Origin: an uncultured Rhizobiaceae group bacterium
Lineage (GTDB): Bacteria > Pseudomonadota > Alphaproteobacteria > Rhizobiales > Rhizobiaceae
NCBI GenBank assembly: GCA_938010435.1
Contig: CALLUS010000002.1
Location: 186,001 to 250,000 of the forward strand
Length of the DNA stretch: 64,000 nt
Direction: 5' to 3'
The notes under the pieces were generated by a model, which was not told the DNA's origin, did not search any database, and saw nothing but the letters and a program-made list of their open reading frames with translations. Made by a program: the position numbers and the translations under genes. Positions 27,547 to 37,773 of the stretch are shown here, piece after piece. Within the stretch, counting starts at the first letter, position 1. Each line of letters begins with the position of its first letter.

Positions 27547-28473
27547 ATGACAACACATCTTTATACGCACGAAGTTTTTGTTGAACATCTAACGCCTGAT
27601 GGACATCCTGAGCGACCTGATCGGATTCGGTCCGTAGCTGAAGCTCTTTCAGCGAACACATTTGATGGTTTAACGCGTTTTGAAACCGTCATGGCCGATG
27701 AAGATACATTTTTGTATGCGCACCCCGAAAGCCACGTTCAGCATTTGCGCGAGCAAGCTCCCGAAGAAGGTCTTGTGCGCCTTGATCCCGACACAACAAT
27801 GAGTCCGCAAACATGGAATTGTATGCGCCATGCGGTTGGCGGTGGGTTGGCAGCCGTGGATGCCGTTTTTGCAGAACAAGCCGACAATGCGTTTTTAGCT
27901 GCGCGTCCACCCGGGCACCACGCAGAAAAAACCACTGCGATGGGATTTTGTTTTGTCAACACCGCAGCCATTATGGCGCGTCATGCGCAGAAAGTTCATG
28001 GCGTTGAACGGGTCGCTATTGTGGATTGGGACGTGCACCACGGAAACGGAACGCAGGATATTTTCTTTGACGACCCAAGCGTCATGTACGCCTCCACACA
28101 CCAGATGCCATTGTTTCCCGGCACGGGCGATAAGAACGAAACCGGTGTTGGCAACATTCACAATGCCCCGCTTTCACCGGGCATGGATGGCGATGGATTT
28201 AAAGAGGCATTTCGCAGTCGTGTGTTGCCCGCATTGGATAATTTTCGCCCCGATCTTTTGATTATTTCTGCCGGATTTGATGCACATCACCGCGACCCAC
28301 TGGGAAATATCAATCTGGTTGCTGACGATTTTGACTGGGCTACGGGAAAACTGCTCGATACTGCTGCAAAATACAGCAATAACCGGGTCGTCAGCCTGTT
28401 GGAAGGTGGCTATGATCTTCAAGGACTAGCCGAATCTTGCGCGACCCATGTACAACGCTTAATGCGCGGCTAA
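27547..28473 (+). CDS. Histone deacetylase family protein (AcuC/HDAC-like)
   Basis: A 308-residue zinc hydrolase of the class II HDAC-like / acetylpolyamine amidohydrolase group. The catalytic pieces are in place: RPPGHHA with the two active-site histidines, [11 protein letters not shown] with metal ligands, SAGFDAHH, and LEGGYDL near the end. Likely substrates are acetylated polyamines or other small amides, or acetyl-lysine proteins; sequence does not decide. It lies 22 bp before xseB and is probably in its operon. Confidence 0.93.
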   Translation: MTTHLYTHEVFVEHLTPDGHPERPDRIRSVAEALSANTFDGLTRFETVMADEDTFLYAHPESHVQHLREQAPEEGLVRLDPDTTMSPQTWNCMRHAVGGGLAAVDAVFAEQADNAFLAARPPGHHAEKTTAMGFCFVNTAAIMARHAQKVHGVERVAIVDWDVHHGNGTQDIFFDDPSVMYASTHQMPLFPGTGDKNETGVGNIHNAPLSPGMDGDGFKEAFRSRVLPALDNFRPDLLIISAGFDAHHRDPLGNINLVADDFDWATGKLLDTAAKYSNNRVVSLLEGGYDLQGLAESCATHVQRLMRG

Positions 28474-28495
28474 AAAATATTTTGAGAGTAACCCG

Positions 28496-28744
28496 ATGAG
28501 CGAAGATACAATCACAGATGTTTCCAAACTGACCTTTGAGCAAGCGCTCGATCAGTTGGAAAAAATTGTCAACGACCTTGAGCGTGGCGATGTCGAGTTG
28601 GAAGAAAGCATCAAAACCTATGAGCGTGGCGAAGCGCTCAAAAAACATTGTGCGAAATTGCTTGCCGCCGCCGAAGACAAAGTGGAAAAAATCCGCGTTG
28701 GCGCAGATGGCTCTGCCAAAGGCATCGAACCTTTGGATTCGTAA
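28496..28744 (+). CDS. xseB: Exodeoxyribonuclease VII small subunit
   Basis: The small subunit of exonuclease VII, which degrades single-stranded DNA with XseA. At 82 residues it has the family length, and the defining [20 protein letters not shown] stretch near the start and the following amphipathic helix are plain. The xseA gene is not in the window. It stands between the HDAC-like gene and dxs. Confidence 0.95.
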   Translation: MSEDTITDVSKLTFEQALDQLEKIVNDLERGDVELEESIKTYERGEALKKHCAKLLAAAEDKVEKIRVGADGSAKGIEPLDS

Positions 28745-28869
28745 GCGCTTTTGTTGCATGCGACATCACAACAATGTTGCGAAGTAAAATTTAGTGTGAA
28801 CTCAAGCCGTGCATACTTATATATTGAGCATTGGCGGACATTTGCGCCCAACAGACTGAAAGCAACAAC

Positions 28870-30780
28870 GTGAAACCTGAAACTCCGCTTCTCGACACAA
28901 TCAGTAAGTCAGAAGATCTGCGCAAGTTGAGCGACGATCAATTGCCGCAGGTTGCTGATGAAGTGCGCCGCGAAATGATTGACGCTGTCTCCGTGACGGG
29001 GGGACACCTTGGCGCAGGTTTGGGTGTTGTTGAACTGACTGTCGCTCTGCACCACACATTCAACACACCTCATGATCGTATTATTTGGGATGTGGGTCAC
29101 CAGTGTTATCCGCATAAGATTTTAACAGGACGCCGCGACCGTATCCGCACCTTGCGCCAAGAAGATGGATTGTCCGGCTTTACAAAACGTGCAGAAAGCG
29201 AATTCGATCCGTTTGGTGCCGCGCACTCCTCCACATCGATTTCCGCCGGTCTTGGCATGGCAGAAGCTGCGCGTCTCTCTGGTGTTCACCGCAATGTGGT
29301 CTCTATTATCGGAGATGGTTCCATAACGGCAGGTATGGCGTTTGAAGCCATGAACAACGCAGGCGGAATGGATGCGCGTCAGATTGTTATTTTAAACGAC
29401 AACGATATGTCGATTGCACCGCCAACAGGCGCCATGAGCCATTATCTAGCACGGTTGGTTTCCGGCCAAACATATCGCTCTATCCGCGAAACAGCTAAAC
29501 AACTCAGCCAAAAATTGCCAAAATTCTTTCAAGACAAAGCGCGTAAGACCGAAGAATTCGCCCGTGGGTATTGGATGGGTGGCACGATGTTTGAAGAGCT
29601 GGGCTTCTATTATGTAGGTCCAATAGATGGTCACGACCTCAATGCTTTGCTGCCCATTTTGCGAAATGTACGTGACAGCGAACAGGGCCCTATTCTGATC
29701 CATGTGATCACCGAAAAAGGCAAAGGCTACGCACCGGCCGAAGGTGCTGCTGATAAACTACATGCTGTTGCCAAGTTTGATGTGATCACAGGTGAACAAA
29801 CCAAAGCTGTTCCCAATGCACCGTCTTACACAAAAGTATTCGGTCAATCGCTGGTTCAGGAAGCTATGGATGATGACAAGGTCGTGGGTATCAGTGCAGC
29901 CATGCCCGGTGGCACTGGCATTGATATATTCCAAGATACGTTTCCTGACCGCACCTACGATGTGGGTATTGCTGAACAGCACGCTGTGACATTTGCTGCC
30001 GGATTGGCGACTGAAGGCTACAAACCTTTCTGCGCCATTTATTCCACATTCTTGCAACGGGCATACGACCAGGTTGTCCACGATGTGTCTATTCAGCAAT
30101 TGCCTGTGCGTTTCCCTATAGATCGCGCAGGTTACGTAGGGGCCGACGGCGCCACGCATGCAGGTTCTTTCGATGTGGCTTATTTAGCATGCCTGCCCGG
30201 TTTCACCGTGATGGCGGCATCAGATGAAGCAGAACTCAAACACATGGTTGCAACAGCCGTTGCCTATGACGAAGGCCCGATCTCATTCCGTTATCCGCGT
30301 GGTGAAGGCGTGGGCGTTGAAATGCCCGAACGTGGCTCGATTTTGCAAATAGGCAAAGGTCGGGTTGTTCGCGAGGGTAACACGATTGCCCTTTTATCAT
30401 TTGGATCACGTTTGCAGGATTGTTTGCTAGCCGCTGAGGAGTTGGAAGATCATGGTCTTTCCACAACTGTGGCTGATGCACGTTTTGCAAAACCTCTCGA
30501 TACAGACCTCATTCGCCAATTGGCGTTGAACCACGATGTTCTTATCACCATCGAAGAAGGGTCAACCGGCGGTTTCGGCGCCATGGTTTTACATGAACTC
30601 GCGGGTCAAGGTTTATTGGACAATGGATTGAAAATCCGCACCATGATTATGCCCGACGTTTACATGGATCAAATGAGCCCTGCTGCAATGCTTACAAAAG
30701 CCGGATTGGACAAAGCAGGCATCATCGACACCGTTTTTGCAGCTCTTGGACGCGCTGATGAATTGCCCATTCGTGCGTGA
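28870..30780 (+). CDS. dxs: 1-deoxy-D-xylulose-5-phosphate synthase
   Basis: Thiamine-diphosphate enzyme that condenses pyruvate and glyceraldehyde 3-phosphate, the entry step of the MEP isoprenoid pathway. The product of 636 residues from GTG 28870 has the expected length; an upstream in-frame TTG at 28831 would add 13 residues. The ThDP motif [16 protein letters not shown], the histidine-rich [10 protein letters not shown] and the transketolase block [14 protein letters not shown] are seen. Later isoprenoid genes ispE and ispB are also in the window, far downstream. Confidence 0.97.
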   Translation: MKPETPLLDTISKSEDLRKLSDDQLPQVADEVRREMIDAVSVTGGHLGAGLGVVELTVALHHTFNTPHDRIIWDVGHQCYPHKILTGRRDRIRTLRQEDGLSGFTKRAESEFDPFGAAHSSTSISAGLGMAEAARLSGVHRNVVSIIGDGSITAGMAFEAMNNAGGMDARQIVILNDNDMSIAPPTGAMSHYLARLVSGQTYRSIRETAKQLSQKLPKFFQDKARKTEEFARGYWMGGTMFEELGFYYVGPIDGHDLNALLPILRNVRDSEQGPILIHVITEKGKGYAPAEGAADKLHAVAKFDVITGEQTKAVPNAPSYTKVFGQSLVQEAMDDDKVVGISAAMPGGTGIDIFQDTFPDRTYDVGIAEQHAVTFAAGLATEGYKPFCAIYSTFLQRAYDQVVHDVSIQQLPVRFPIDRAGYVGADGATHAGSFDVAYLACLPGFTVMAASDEAELKHMVATAVAYDEGPISFRYPRGEGVGVEMPERGSILQIGKGRVVREGNTIALLSFGSRLQDCLLAAEELEDHGLSTTVADARFAKPLDTDLIRQLALNHDVLITIEEGSTGGFGAMVLHELAGQGLLDNGLKIRTMIMPDVYMDQMSPAAMLTKAGLDKAGIIDTVFAALGRADELPIRA

Positions 30781-30871
30781 ACTATTGCCGCATGTACCGC
30801 ACAATTGTTTGATTGTTGAAAGCGCCTTGCTTCTCGTAAACTGCGGAAAATTGACATCAAGAAAGTAAGTT

Positions 30872-31465
30872 ATGAAGTTTCTTCGCTATGGCATCTGGGC
30901 TGTTATATTTGTTTTGGCGGGCTTTCTCGCCTACTCGACAATTGGAAGCTTCATCAACAATGAAAACAAAGTCGCGGGACTTGTGTCTGTTGGTGGTCCG
31001 TTCACTGCTGTGGACACAAACGGCAAACCCATTACGCAAGACGATCTGAAAGGCCGTCCCCACGCTCTGTTTTTTGGATTTACCAATTGTCCTGATATTT
31101 GTCCGACCACACTATATGAAGCCGGAGAGTGGTTAAAAAGCCTCGGGTCGGACGGTGATAAGTTGGATATCTATTTCGTGACAGTTGACCCACAACACGA
31201 CACGCCACAGATGCTCTCGCAATATCTCACAGCTTTTGACAAGCGTATTCAAGGCATCACGGGCAGCGAAGCGCAGATTGCAGAAATTGTGAAAAAATGG
31301 CGCGTGTATGCAGAAAAAGTTGACGCCGGCGATGATGATTACACCATGAACCACACGGCCACGACATTTTTGATGAAACCAAATGGTGAATTCTTCGGCA
31401 CAATCGCTTATGGTGAGCAGATGGATATTGCGAAGAAAAAGTTAGAACGGCTGGTAAAATCCTAA
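30872..31465 (+). CDS. SCO1/SenC copper chaperone
   Basis: Membrane-anchored thioredoxin-fold protein that loads copper into the CuA site of cytochrome oxidase subunit II. The 197-residue product has one N-terminal membrane anchor (residues 8-26), the copper-binding CPDIC (Cys73, Cys77) and the third ligand His161 (MNHTATTF), all intact. It is not beside cox genes but would serve CoxB, encoded near the left edge. A small membrane protein gene follows 10 bp later. Confidence 0.95.
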   Translation: MKFLRYGIWAVIFVLAGFLAYSTIGSFINNENKVAGLVSVGGPFTAVDTNGKPITQDDLKGRPHALFFGFTNCPDICPTTLYEAGEWLKSLGSDGDKLDIYFVTVDPQHDTPQMLSQYLTAFDKRIQGITGSEAQIAEIVKKWRVYAEKVDAGDDDYTMNHTATTFLMKPNGEFFGTIAYGEQMDIAKKKLERLVKS

Positions 31466-31475
31466 GGGTAAACTG

Positions 31476-31610
31476 ATGTCACTGACTGTCAAAATCTCTG
31501 TTATTATTGCAAGCGGTGGGTTGCTGGGTGCAACAACTGGATTGTGGGCGATGTTTGGCGGTGAAGTTTATCTCGCCTACCTGAGTGGCATTATGATGCG
31601 TTGTTTTTAA
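31476..31610 (+). CDS. Small hydrophobic membrane protein (44 aa)
   Basis: A 44-residue frame, almost entirely hydrophobic, beginning MSLTVKISVIIASGG with a single membrane span (about 7-36). AAGGG precedes the ATG at a proper distance, and it starts 10 bp after the Sco gene, so it is probably in the same transcript. No function is known to me. It might be a small oxidase-assembly or stress peptide by context, but that is only a guess. Confidence 0.6.
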   Translation: MSLTVKISVIIASGGLLGATTGLWAMFGGEVYLAYLSGIMMRCF

Positions 31611-31724
31611 CACCAATCCTTGCCTCAAAAAATGTTAACCAAGTGACTCTTTTTTAACCCCGTTATTTTGGTCTTTTTCAATTCAAATTGTACATACATG
31701 TCTCAGGGAACTGGGAATATTGTT

Positions 31725-32102
31725 ATGAACTATTGGAAAAACACTGCGCTATTATTTGTGGCAAGCTTTGCATTGAGCAATACAGCTCATGCGGATGGTG
31801 CGACTTCTAGTTCAATCCACAAAGCGGCAGCTGAACGGTTACAAGCAAAACTTGGAACTATTCGTGGTACGATTAAACCTGCAACTCAAAATGTCTTTTT
31901 GACTGAGTTTATGATCGATCAATTAAAGCCCATTGAAGTAAATCTGGACGATGAACGCGCGTCTTTGGATTCAAATAGCACTGATAGGAACATCATCACC
32001 AATTCGGTTGCACAAGAGGAAGACGTCGCAACTTTGGCAGGACATGACGACCTTGAAAAACTGACATCAGCCGTTGATAAGATGATTGCAACACAAGACT
32101 AA
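31725..32102 (+). CDS. Small exported protein, unknown function
   Basis: A 125-residue protein with a signal peptide (MNYWKNTALLFVASFALS, probable cleavage after AHA) and a polar, acidic mature region without recognisable motifs. The frame is open from 31668, but ATG 31725 gives the sound signal peptide. It lies between the Sco unit and tlyA, and I could not assign a family. Confidence 0.6.
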   Translation: MNYWKNTALLFVASFALSNTAHADGATSSSIHKAAAERLQAKLGTIRGTIKPATQNVFLTEFMIDQLKPIEVNLDDERASLDSNSTDRNIITNSVAQEEDVATLAGHDDLEKLTSAVDKMIATQD

Positions 32103-32154
32103 TCTTCCTCGATATTCAGTTGCCTTTGACGACACTGCCTGCCATGCATCGCAA

Positions 32155-32907
32155 ATGCCGCAACCTGTTAAAAAACAGCGCTTAGATATTCTGTTGACTG
32201 AATTCGGTCACGCTTCCAGCCGTTCGCGCGCGCGCGATATGGTGGCGCGTGGATGTGTTCGCGTAAATGATCACGTGGTTTTAAAGGCAGGAACGACATT
32301 TCTGCGAGATGTCAGAATTCACGTGGATGATCCAACTCAAAAATATGTTTCGCGAGCAGCCCTAAAACTCGTGGCGGGATTGGATGCGGGCGGCATTGAT
32401 GTGAGCGACCAATACTGCCTTGACCTTGGCTCTTCAACTGGTGGATTTACAGAGGTTCTGCTGGAACGTGGCGCACGACATATTTTCGCATTAGACGTGG
32501 GTCATGGGCAAATGGTGGAGCATATCTCAACCCACTCTCGCGTTACCAATTTGGAGAAATTCAATGCCCGTGATCTTATTAGAGAGACATTTCCTCAACT
32601 TCCAAAGATTGTCGTAAGCGATATGAGCTTCATTTCTCTGCGCATTGGTGCAGCGCCCGCTCTGCATTTGGCGGTTGATGATGCGTCATGCGTGCTATTG
32701 GTAAAGCCACAGTTCGAAGTGGGCCGCGACGGTATTAGCAAAGGAGGGCTTGTGACTGACAAGGCTTTAGTGGACAAGACGCTTGATGAGATTAAAATCT
32801 GGTTTGAATCTTTGCCCGGATGGTCGATCACTCACTTCTTGCCTGCCCCTTTGACAGGCGGCGATGGTAATCAAGAATATTTATTGTGTGGAACACGACA
32901 TGTCTGA
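32155..32907 (+). CDS. tlyA: TlyA-family rRNA 2'-O-methyltransferase
   Basis: A 250-residue FtsJ-like methyltransferase with an N-terminal S4 RNA-binding domain (RLDILLTEFG...MVARGCVRVN, residues about 7-45) and the SAM site DLGSSTGGFTE. In other bacteria TlyA methylates 16S and 23S rRNA riboses and affects capreomycin sensitivity; older names call it hemolysin A. ATG 32155 fits family N-termini; an in-frame 32086 start looks too early. The RumA-like gene overlaps its end by 8 bp. Confidence 0.93.
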   Translation: MPQPVKKQRLDILLTEFGHASSRSRARDMVARGCVRVNDHVVLKAGTTFLRDVRIHVDDPTQKYVSRAALKLVAGLDAGGIDVSDQYCLDLGSSTGGFTEVLLERGARHIFALDVGHGQMVEHISTHSRVTNLEKFNARDLIRETFPQLPKIVVSDMSFISLRIGAAPALHLAVDDASCVLLVKPQFEVGRDGISKGGLVTDKALVDKTLDEIKIWFESLPGWSITHFLPAPLTGGDGNQEYLLCGTRHV

Positions 32908-34159
32908 TGTGAAAATTCGTGCGTTGGGTGCGCTTGGTGATGGTGTGGCCAGCCACACAACTGGATCTGTTTTTGTGCCGTTCACATTGGCTGGTGAAAC
33001 AGTTTTGATTGAAGGCACGCCCCCCCACATGGATCTGGTTGAAGTCCAAACATCCTCTGCCGATCGTGTTGACCCGTTCTGCCCTCATTTTGGCACGTGC
33101 GGCGGATGCAGCGTTCAGCATTTTGCCCAAACGCCCTATCTAGAATGGAAACGCAACATCGTGCGGGATGCGTTTTTACAGGTCGGCATAGACATTGAGA
33201 TTGAACCCACAATCGCAGCTGAAACGGCCAGCCGTCGTCGCCTGACTTTCTCCGCCCAGCGCGTGGATGGAACATTGGTTGTGGGTTTCAACCAAGCCAG
33301 AAGCCATGACCTTGTAAACATAACTACCTGTCCCATTGCACTGCTTGAAATCGAAAACTGTTTGCCGGAATTACGTTCTGTCCTGCCCTCACTCTTGCGC
33401 GGCAATGAAACCATAACTGCGATGGTGTCCGCGTGTGACAACGGGTTAGACCTTGCCATGATTATGGAAGAGGCACCCAATGAAACCATGATGGCGAGCT
33501 TTGTTCGGGCATTTGCGCGGTGTTCATTTCTGCGTGCCAGCATCAATGGTGATGTGGTGGTGGAGAAGGAAAAACCACTCGTTTCGTTTGACGATGCTGT
33601 GGTGGAAATTCCATCAGGCGGATTTCTACAAGCGGTAATTTCAGCTGAACAAGCAATAGCTGAACTGGTGACAACCCATTTGAAGAAATCAAAGCATGTG
33701 GTCGATCTTTTTTGCGGGAGTGGAACATTTGCCCTTCGTTTGGCCAAGCGCTCACGTGTTCATGCAGTGGAAATGGAGCAAGCCGCTCTTGATGCTTTGG
33801 TGTCTGCCGATATTCCAGCCGGTACCAAGAGCGCAACCATCGAACGTCGTGACCTGCACCAGTTACCGTTGATGAATTCTGAATTGAAAGCCTATGACGG
33901 CATTTGCCTGGACCCGCCCCGCGCGGGCGCTGAAGATCAAGTGAAAGAGATTGCAAAAACCAACGCACGTAAAGTGGCTTATGTATCGTGCAACCCAACG
34001 ACGCTTGCCCGCGATGCAGCCATTCTTGTTAAGGCTGGTTTCAAGTTGGAAAAAGTCGTTCCTATCGATCAGTTCATTTATTCACATCACGTGGAAGTGG
34101 TTACACTGTTTTCAAAAGCGCCTGCAAAAGGCACACGCTCTATCTTCGCCCAACGTTGA
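32900..34159 (+). CDS. RumA/TrmA-family RNA m5U methyltransferase
   Basis: A 419-residue SAM-dependent enzyme that methylates uridine C5 in rRNA or tRNA. An iron-sulfur-type cysteine set is visible (CPHFGTCGGC near residue 62 and TTCPIA later), then the SAM motif VDLFCGSGTFALRLA, the catalytic region DPPRAG and the nucleophile block VAYVSCNPTTLARD. The TRAM domain is short. It overlaps tlyA by 8 bp, so both form an RNA-modification pair. The exact target (23S U747, U1939 or tRNA) is unresolved. Confidence 0.93.
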   Translation: MSDVKIRALGALGDGVASHTTGSVFVPFTLAGETVLIEGTPPHMDLVEVQTSSADRVDPFCPHFGTCGGCSVQHFAQTPYLEWKRNIVRDAFLQVGIDIEIEPTIAAETASRRRLTFSAQRVDGTLVVGFNQARSHDLVNITTCPIALLEIENCLPELRSVLPSLLRGNETITAMVSACDNGLDLAMIMEEAPNETMMASFVRAFARCSFLRASINGDVVVEKEKPLVSFDDAVVEIPSGGFLQAVISAEQAIAELVTTHLKKSKHVVDLFCGSGTFALRLAKRSRVHAVEMEQAALDALVSADIPAGTKSATIERRDLHQLPLMNSELKAYDGICLDPPRAGAEDQVKEIAKTNARKVAYVSCNPTTLARDAAILVKAGFKLEKVVPIDQFIYSHHVEVVTLFSKAPAKGTRSIFAQR

Positions 34160-34168
34160 TAGCGCGAT

Positions 34169-34924
34169 CTATGACGCTTTCTTACCTCGGCTCATGAAGG
34201 CGACAAATGCATTGCGCGCTTCGTCTGATACGAGACGTTCAGCAAAGATTGCGCCTTCTTTTTCCATCTGCGCGATGATTTCAGAACGGTCACCACGGAT
34301 AAGCTCACGCGTAAGGCGCATAGATTCGGTTGGCTTATCCGCAAGCTTTTGAGCCGCACTCATCGCCACGGCTTCCAGCTCATCAACATCCACTACGGAA
34401 TTCACAAGACCCGCCGCTTGAGCTTTTTCAGCCGAAAACTTCTCGCTCAAAGCCAACAGTTCAAATGCGCGCTGTGGCCCCATAATGCGTGGCGCAACAA
34501 GGCTGGACGCAGCTTCTGGTACAAGGCCAAGATCGGTGAATGGTGTTTGGACCCAAGCTCGATTGGAAGCGTAAACCAAATCACAATGCATCAACATGGT
34601 GCACCCAACGCCAACCGCCAAACCATCAATTCCTGCGATCAGAGGTTTAGTACCTGTGATGATCGCGCGCAGAAAGTCGATGACCTCTGTACCCTTTTCA
34701 CCACCTGTGGCCACGGCCATAAAGTCCATCAAATCATTGCCGGATGTGAACACTTCAGGTTGCCCCAAAAACAGTGTTGCCCCGATGTCGTCATTACTGT
34801 CGGTCGATGTGATCGCATTGGCAAGTTGTGCATACATAGTGCGGGTGATAGCGTTTTTCTTTTCGGCGCGGTTAAAACGCACGACTTGAACACGACCTTC
34901 GCGACTGATCTCGATTTCGGACAT
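34169..34924 (-). CDS. Enoyl-CoA hydratase/isomerase family protein
   Basis: A 251-residue crotonase-fold enzyme. The oxyanion-hole motif IDGLAVGVGCTMLMHCDLVYAS and the later VPEAASSLVAPRIMG are of the isomerase/hydratase type; the first catalytic glutamate position is not typical, so the exact reaction is uncertain. It lies 9 bp after the acyl-CoA dehydrogenase gene, suggesting a short oxidation operon under the upstream palindrome. Confidence 0.9.
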   Translation of the reverse strand: MSEIEISREGRVQVVRFNRAEKKNAITRTMYAQLANAITSTDSNDDIGATLFLGQPEVFTSGNDLMDFMAVATGGEKGTEVIDFLRAIITGTKPLIAGIDGLAVGVGCTMLMHCDLVYASNRAWVQTPFTDLGLVPEAASSLVAPRIMGPQRAFELLALSEKFSAEKAQAAGLVNSVVDVDELEAVAMSAAQKLADKPTESMRLTRELIRGDRSEIIAQMEKEGAIFAERLVSDEARNAFVAFMSRGKKAS

Positions 34925-34933
34925 TCGTATTCC

Positions 34934-36718
34934 TTAAGCTGTGAGGAGATGTGCGCCAGCGCCAATAAGGCTATCTGCGCCATTTTCGATGGTACTGCGC
35001 AAACTTGATGTTTCATTTAACAGATTTGACGCCATAAATTGTGCGATGGAAGAACGGGCTTCATTGCCATTTTTACCTTCAACCAATGCTGCTTTAGCCA
35101 AATAGACCGCACCTGATGCCAAGCCCGCCAAATGTTGATATGGTGTTGCACCAGCCAATGCAGCGGACGTTGCACCAGCTTCAAGTTTGTCCAACATGAA
35201 CTGAGTGGTGTGTTCATAATCATCTAATGCGGCAGTGAGATTTTCCGCCAAACCAGCAAGATCACTGCGGTTTGACTTTGAAACGTCTTCAACCACTTCC
35301 CGAAGCTCCGCCAAATAGGTTTTGATCGCTTCGCCACCATCCAACGGCAATTTCCGTGTCACGAGATCAATCGCCTGAATTCCGTTGGTGCCTTCATAGA
35401 TTGGCGCAATGCGTGCATCGCGCATCAAACGGGCCGCACCTGTTTCTTCTACAAACCCCATACCGCCATGGACTTGCACACCAATGCTGGCAACTTCGCA
35501 GCCAATGTCGGTCGAGAATGATTTTGCCACCGGAGTCAAAAGCGCTGCGCGGTTTTTCCAGTAGGAGCGATCAGCTTCCTCTGCCAGTTCTTCCATATCA
35601 ATGGCATGGGCACAATTGTAGCAAATGGCGCGCGCCGCAGCAGTGAGCGCTTGCATGGTCAATATATTACGTTGAACATCGGCGTGATAAATGATCGGCG
35701 CCATGCCCTCACCTTCCCATCCCAGTGCTTTGCCTTGTTTACGTTCTTGAGCATAGGCCAATGCTTTTTGGCTTGCCGCTTCTGCAACTGCCACGCCTTG
35801 AATTCCAACCAACAGACGGGCATTGTTCATCATGGTGAACATGCACGAGAGACCACGGTTTTCTTCACCCACAAGCCAACCTATTGCGCCCGGTGTATCG
35901 CCAAATTTCCCGTCACCGTAAATCATGGTGCATGTTGGCGAACCATGCAGACCCAATTTATGTTCAAGGCTGTGGCAGAACGCATCGTTGCGCGCACCTA
36001 AGCTGCCATCTTCGTTGACCAGAAACTTCGGAACGAGGAACAGCGAAATACCGCGTTGTCCGGCAGGTGCATCGGGCAAACGCGCCAGCACGAGATGAAC
36101 AATATTGTCCGTCATATCGTGTTCGCCATAGGTGATGTAGATTTTCTGACCGAAGATACGGTAGCTGCCATCACCAACAGGCTCCGCTTTCGTTTTCAAC
36201 CCGTTGAGATCGGAACCTGATTGAGGTTCGGTCAGGTTCATACTGCCCGTCCATTCGCCAGACACCATTTTAGCCAAATATATGTCTTTCAATTCTTTAG
36301 ATGCATGAGCATTGATTGCTTCTGTCGCGCCGATTGTAAGTGTTGGCCCTACACCAAACCCCATGGAACCTGAATTCCACATCTCAAAAGCTGCTGTTTG
36401 CAGACTCATGGGCAAACCCTGCCCACCGTACTCTTCCGGTCCAGTCAACGCATTCCAACCACCTTCGGCCCAGCGCTTATATAGATCAGCCCAACCTTCA
36501 GGTACGGTGACAACCCCATCGATCACTTTTGAGCCTTGTTCGTCGCCAATTTCTGCCAATGGTGCCACCTCATCAGAAGCAAATTTTCCACCCTCTTCTA
36601 AAATCGCATCCAACAAGTCTGAAGAGAGTTCACCGGTCTTGCCAGCATCCATGGCTGCACCTAATCCTGTCACATGTTTTAATGTGTGGGCGATGGTATT
36701 AACGGGTGCGCGGTACAT
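34934..36718 (-). CDS. Acyl-CoA dehydrogenase (long, C-terminal-extended type)
   Basis: A 594-residue FAD enzyme, longer than classic acyl-CoA dehydrogenases because of the extra C-terminal helical domain seen in the FadE/DmdC group. The FAD/substrate block MNLTEPQSGSDLN and the late IYEGTNGIQAIDL with the catalytic glutamate are present. The ATG at 36718 has TTGGAGGG upstream. Its pairing with a crotonase could mean beta-oxidation, branched-chain acid use or methylmercaptopropionyl-CoA use (DmdC-like); the sequence does not decide. Confidence 0.92.
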   Translation of the reverse strand: MYRAPVNTIAHTLKHVTGLGAAMDAGKTGELSSDLLDAILEEGGKFASDEVAPLAEIGDEQGSKVIDGVVTVPEGWADLYKRWAEGGWNALTGPEEYGGQGLPMSLQTAAFEMWNSGSMGFGVGPTLTIGATEAINAHASKELKDIYLAKMVSGEWTGSMNLTEPQSGSDLNGLKTKAEPVGDGSYRIFGQKIYITYGEHDMTDNIVHLVLARLPDAPAGQRGISLFLVPKFLVNEDGSLGARNDAFCHSLEHKLGLHGSPTCTMIYGDGKFGDTPGAIGWLVGEENRGLSCMFTMMNNARLLVGIQGVAVAEAASQKALAYAQERKQGKALGWEGEGMAPIIYHADVQRNILTMQALTAAARAICYNCAHAIDMEELAEEADRSYWKNRAALLTPVAKSFSTDIGCEVASIGVQVHGGMGFVEETGAARLMRDARIAPIYEGTNGIQAIDLVTRKLPLDGGEAIKTYLAELREVVEDVSKSNRSDLAGLAENLTAALDDYEHTTQFMLDKLEAGATSAALAGATPYQHLAGLASGAVYLAKAALVEGKNGNEARSSIAQFMASNLLNETSSLRSTIENGADSLIGAGAHLLTA

Positions 36719-36758
36719 GGGAAATCCCTCCAAGAATAACGTGAGTCTGAATTCGCAC

Positions 36759-36780
36759 ATTTTGACGTTAACGTCAAAAT
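36759..36780. promoter_or_regulatory. 22-bp perfect palindrome before the acyl-CoA dehydrogenase gene
   Basis: The core TTTTGACGTTAACGTCAAAA (36760-36779) is a perfect palindrome extended by one pair at each end. It lies 40 bp before the dehydrogenase start and 43 bp before tsaC. The ACGT-TA-ACGT-like core resembles operators of MerR-type LiuR regulators of branched-chain acid use, which I recall only in outline. Confidence 0.6.
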
Positions 36781-36823
36781 TATTGCGCTTGCTGTTTGCG
36801 TCAAAGTGTCTTGTAAACAGCCT

Positions 36824-37771
36824 ATGAGCAATACTGTTTCTGTCAATTTTGGCTTTGATGATGCGCTTGCCGCCCTAAAGGCTGGTGAGCTTGTTGGTGT
36901 GCCAACAGAGACGGTTTACGGACTGGCAGCTGACGCCGCAAATGAAGACGCCGTTGCCAAAATATATACCGCGAAAGGCCGACCATCATTCAACCCATTG
37001 ATCGCCCATGTGAGTGGTTTGGATATGGCGCAACGCTACGGACGTTTGGAGCCAAAGGTCTTGGAATTGGTTGCAACGTTTTGGCCGGGACCGTTGACCA
37101 TTGTTGTTCCGTTGAAAACTAATTGTGGGATCGCTGCACCAGTCACAGCTGGTTTAAACACAATCGCCTTGCGTCACCCTCACGGTGTTATGGCAGAACT
37201 CGCCAAAAAATTAGATGCCCCCATCGCCGCCCCAAGCGCCAACATATCGGGCAAAATAAGCCCAACCACTGCGCAACACGTGGCCGATGATTTGGGAGAT
37301 AAAGTTGCTATGGTTTTGGATGGCGGCCCTTGCGTGGTTGGTGTTGAATCAACGGTGGTCAAGGTCCACGAAGGTAAAATCATTTTGCTTCGCGAAGGCG
37401 GATTGGCTGCGGAAGACATCGAAGCTGTCATGGGGCCAATTGAACGTGGAACAAATACACCAAAAATTGAAGCGCCAGGCATGTTGCTAAAACACTATGC
37501 GCCACAACTGCCGCTTCGCATGAACGCCAAATCGGTAAAAACCGACGAAGCACTCATTGCGTTCGGCGATCCGCTGGATGGTGCAATGATTACCCGTAAT
37601 TTGAGTGTGAGGGGAAACCTTGAGGAAGCCGCCAACAAGCTGTTCGCCACTATGAAAGAATTAGAAAACAGTGGAGCCAATGCCATTGCTGTCCAACCCA
37701 TTCCAAATCATGGTTTGGGTGCGGCGATCAATGACCGATTGAAACGTGCTGCGGAAGGTTCGGGAAATTGA
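36824..37771 (+). CDS. tsaC: L-threonylcarbamoyladenylate synthase (Sua5 type)
   Basis: Makes threonylcarbamoyl-AMP for the t6A37 modification of ANN-decoding tRNAs. The 315-residue product has the YrdC domain (KAGELVGVPTETVYGLAADA, then KGRPSFNPLIAHV and PSANISGK) plus the C-terminal Sua5 domain with SPGM-like EAPGMLLKHYAPQLPL, so it is the long Sua5 form. ATG 36824 rather than in-frame GTG 36806. The next gene overlaps the end of the frame closely. Confidence 0.94.
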   Translation: MSNTVSVNFGFDDALAALKAGELVGVPTETVYGLAADAANEDAVAKIYTAKGRPSFNPLIAHVSGLDMAQRYGRLEPKVLELVATFWPGPLTIVVPLKTNCGIAAPVTAGLNTIALRHPHGVMAELAKKLDAPIAAPSANISGKISPTTAQHVADDLGDKVAMVLDGGPCVVGVESTVVKVHEGKIILLREGGLAAEDIEAVMGPIERGTNTPKIEAPGMLLKHYAPQLPLRMNAKSVKTDEALIAFGDPLDGAMITRNLSVRGNLEEAANKLFATMKELENSGANAIAVQPIPNHGLGAAINDRLKRAAEGSGN

Positions 37772-37773
37772 AT

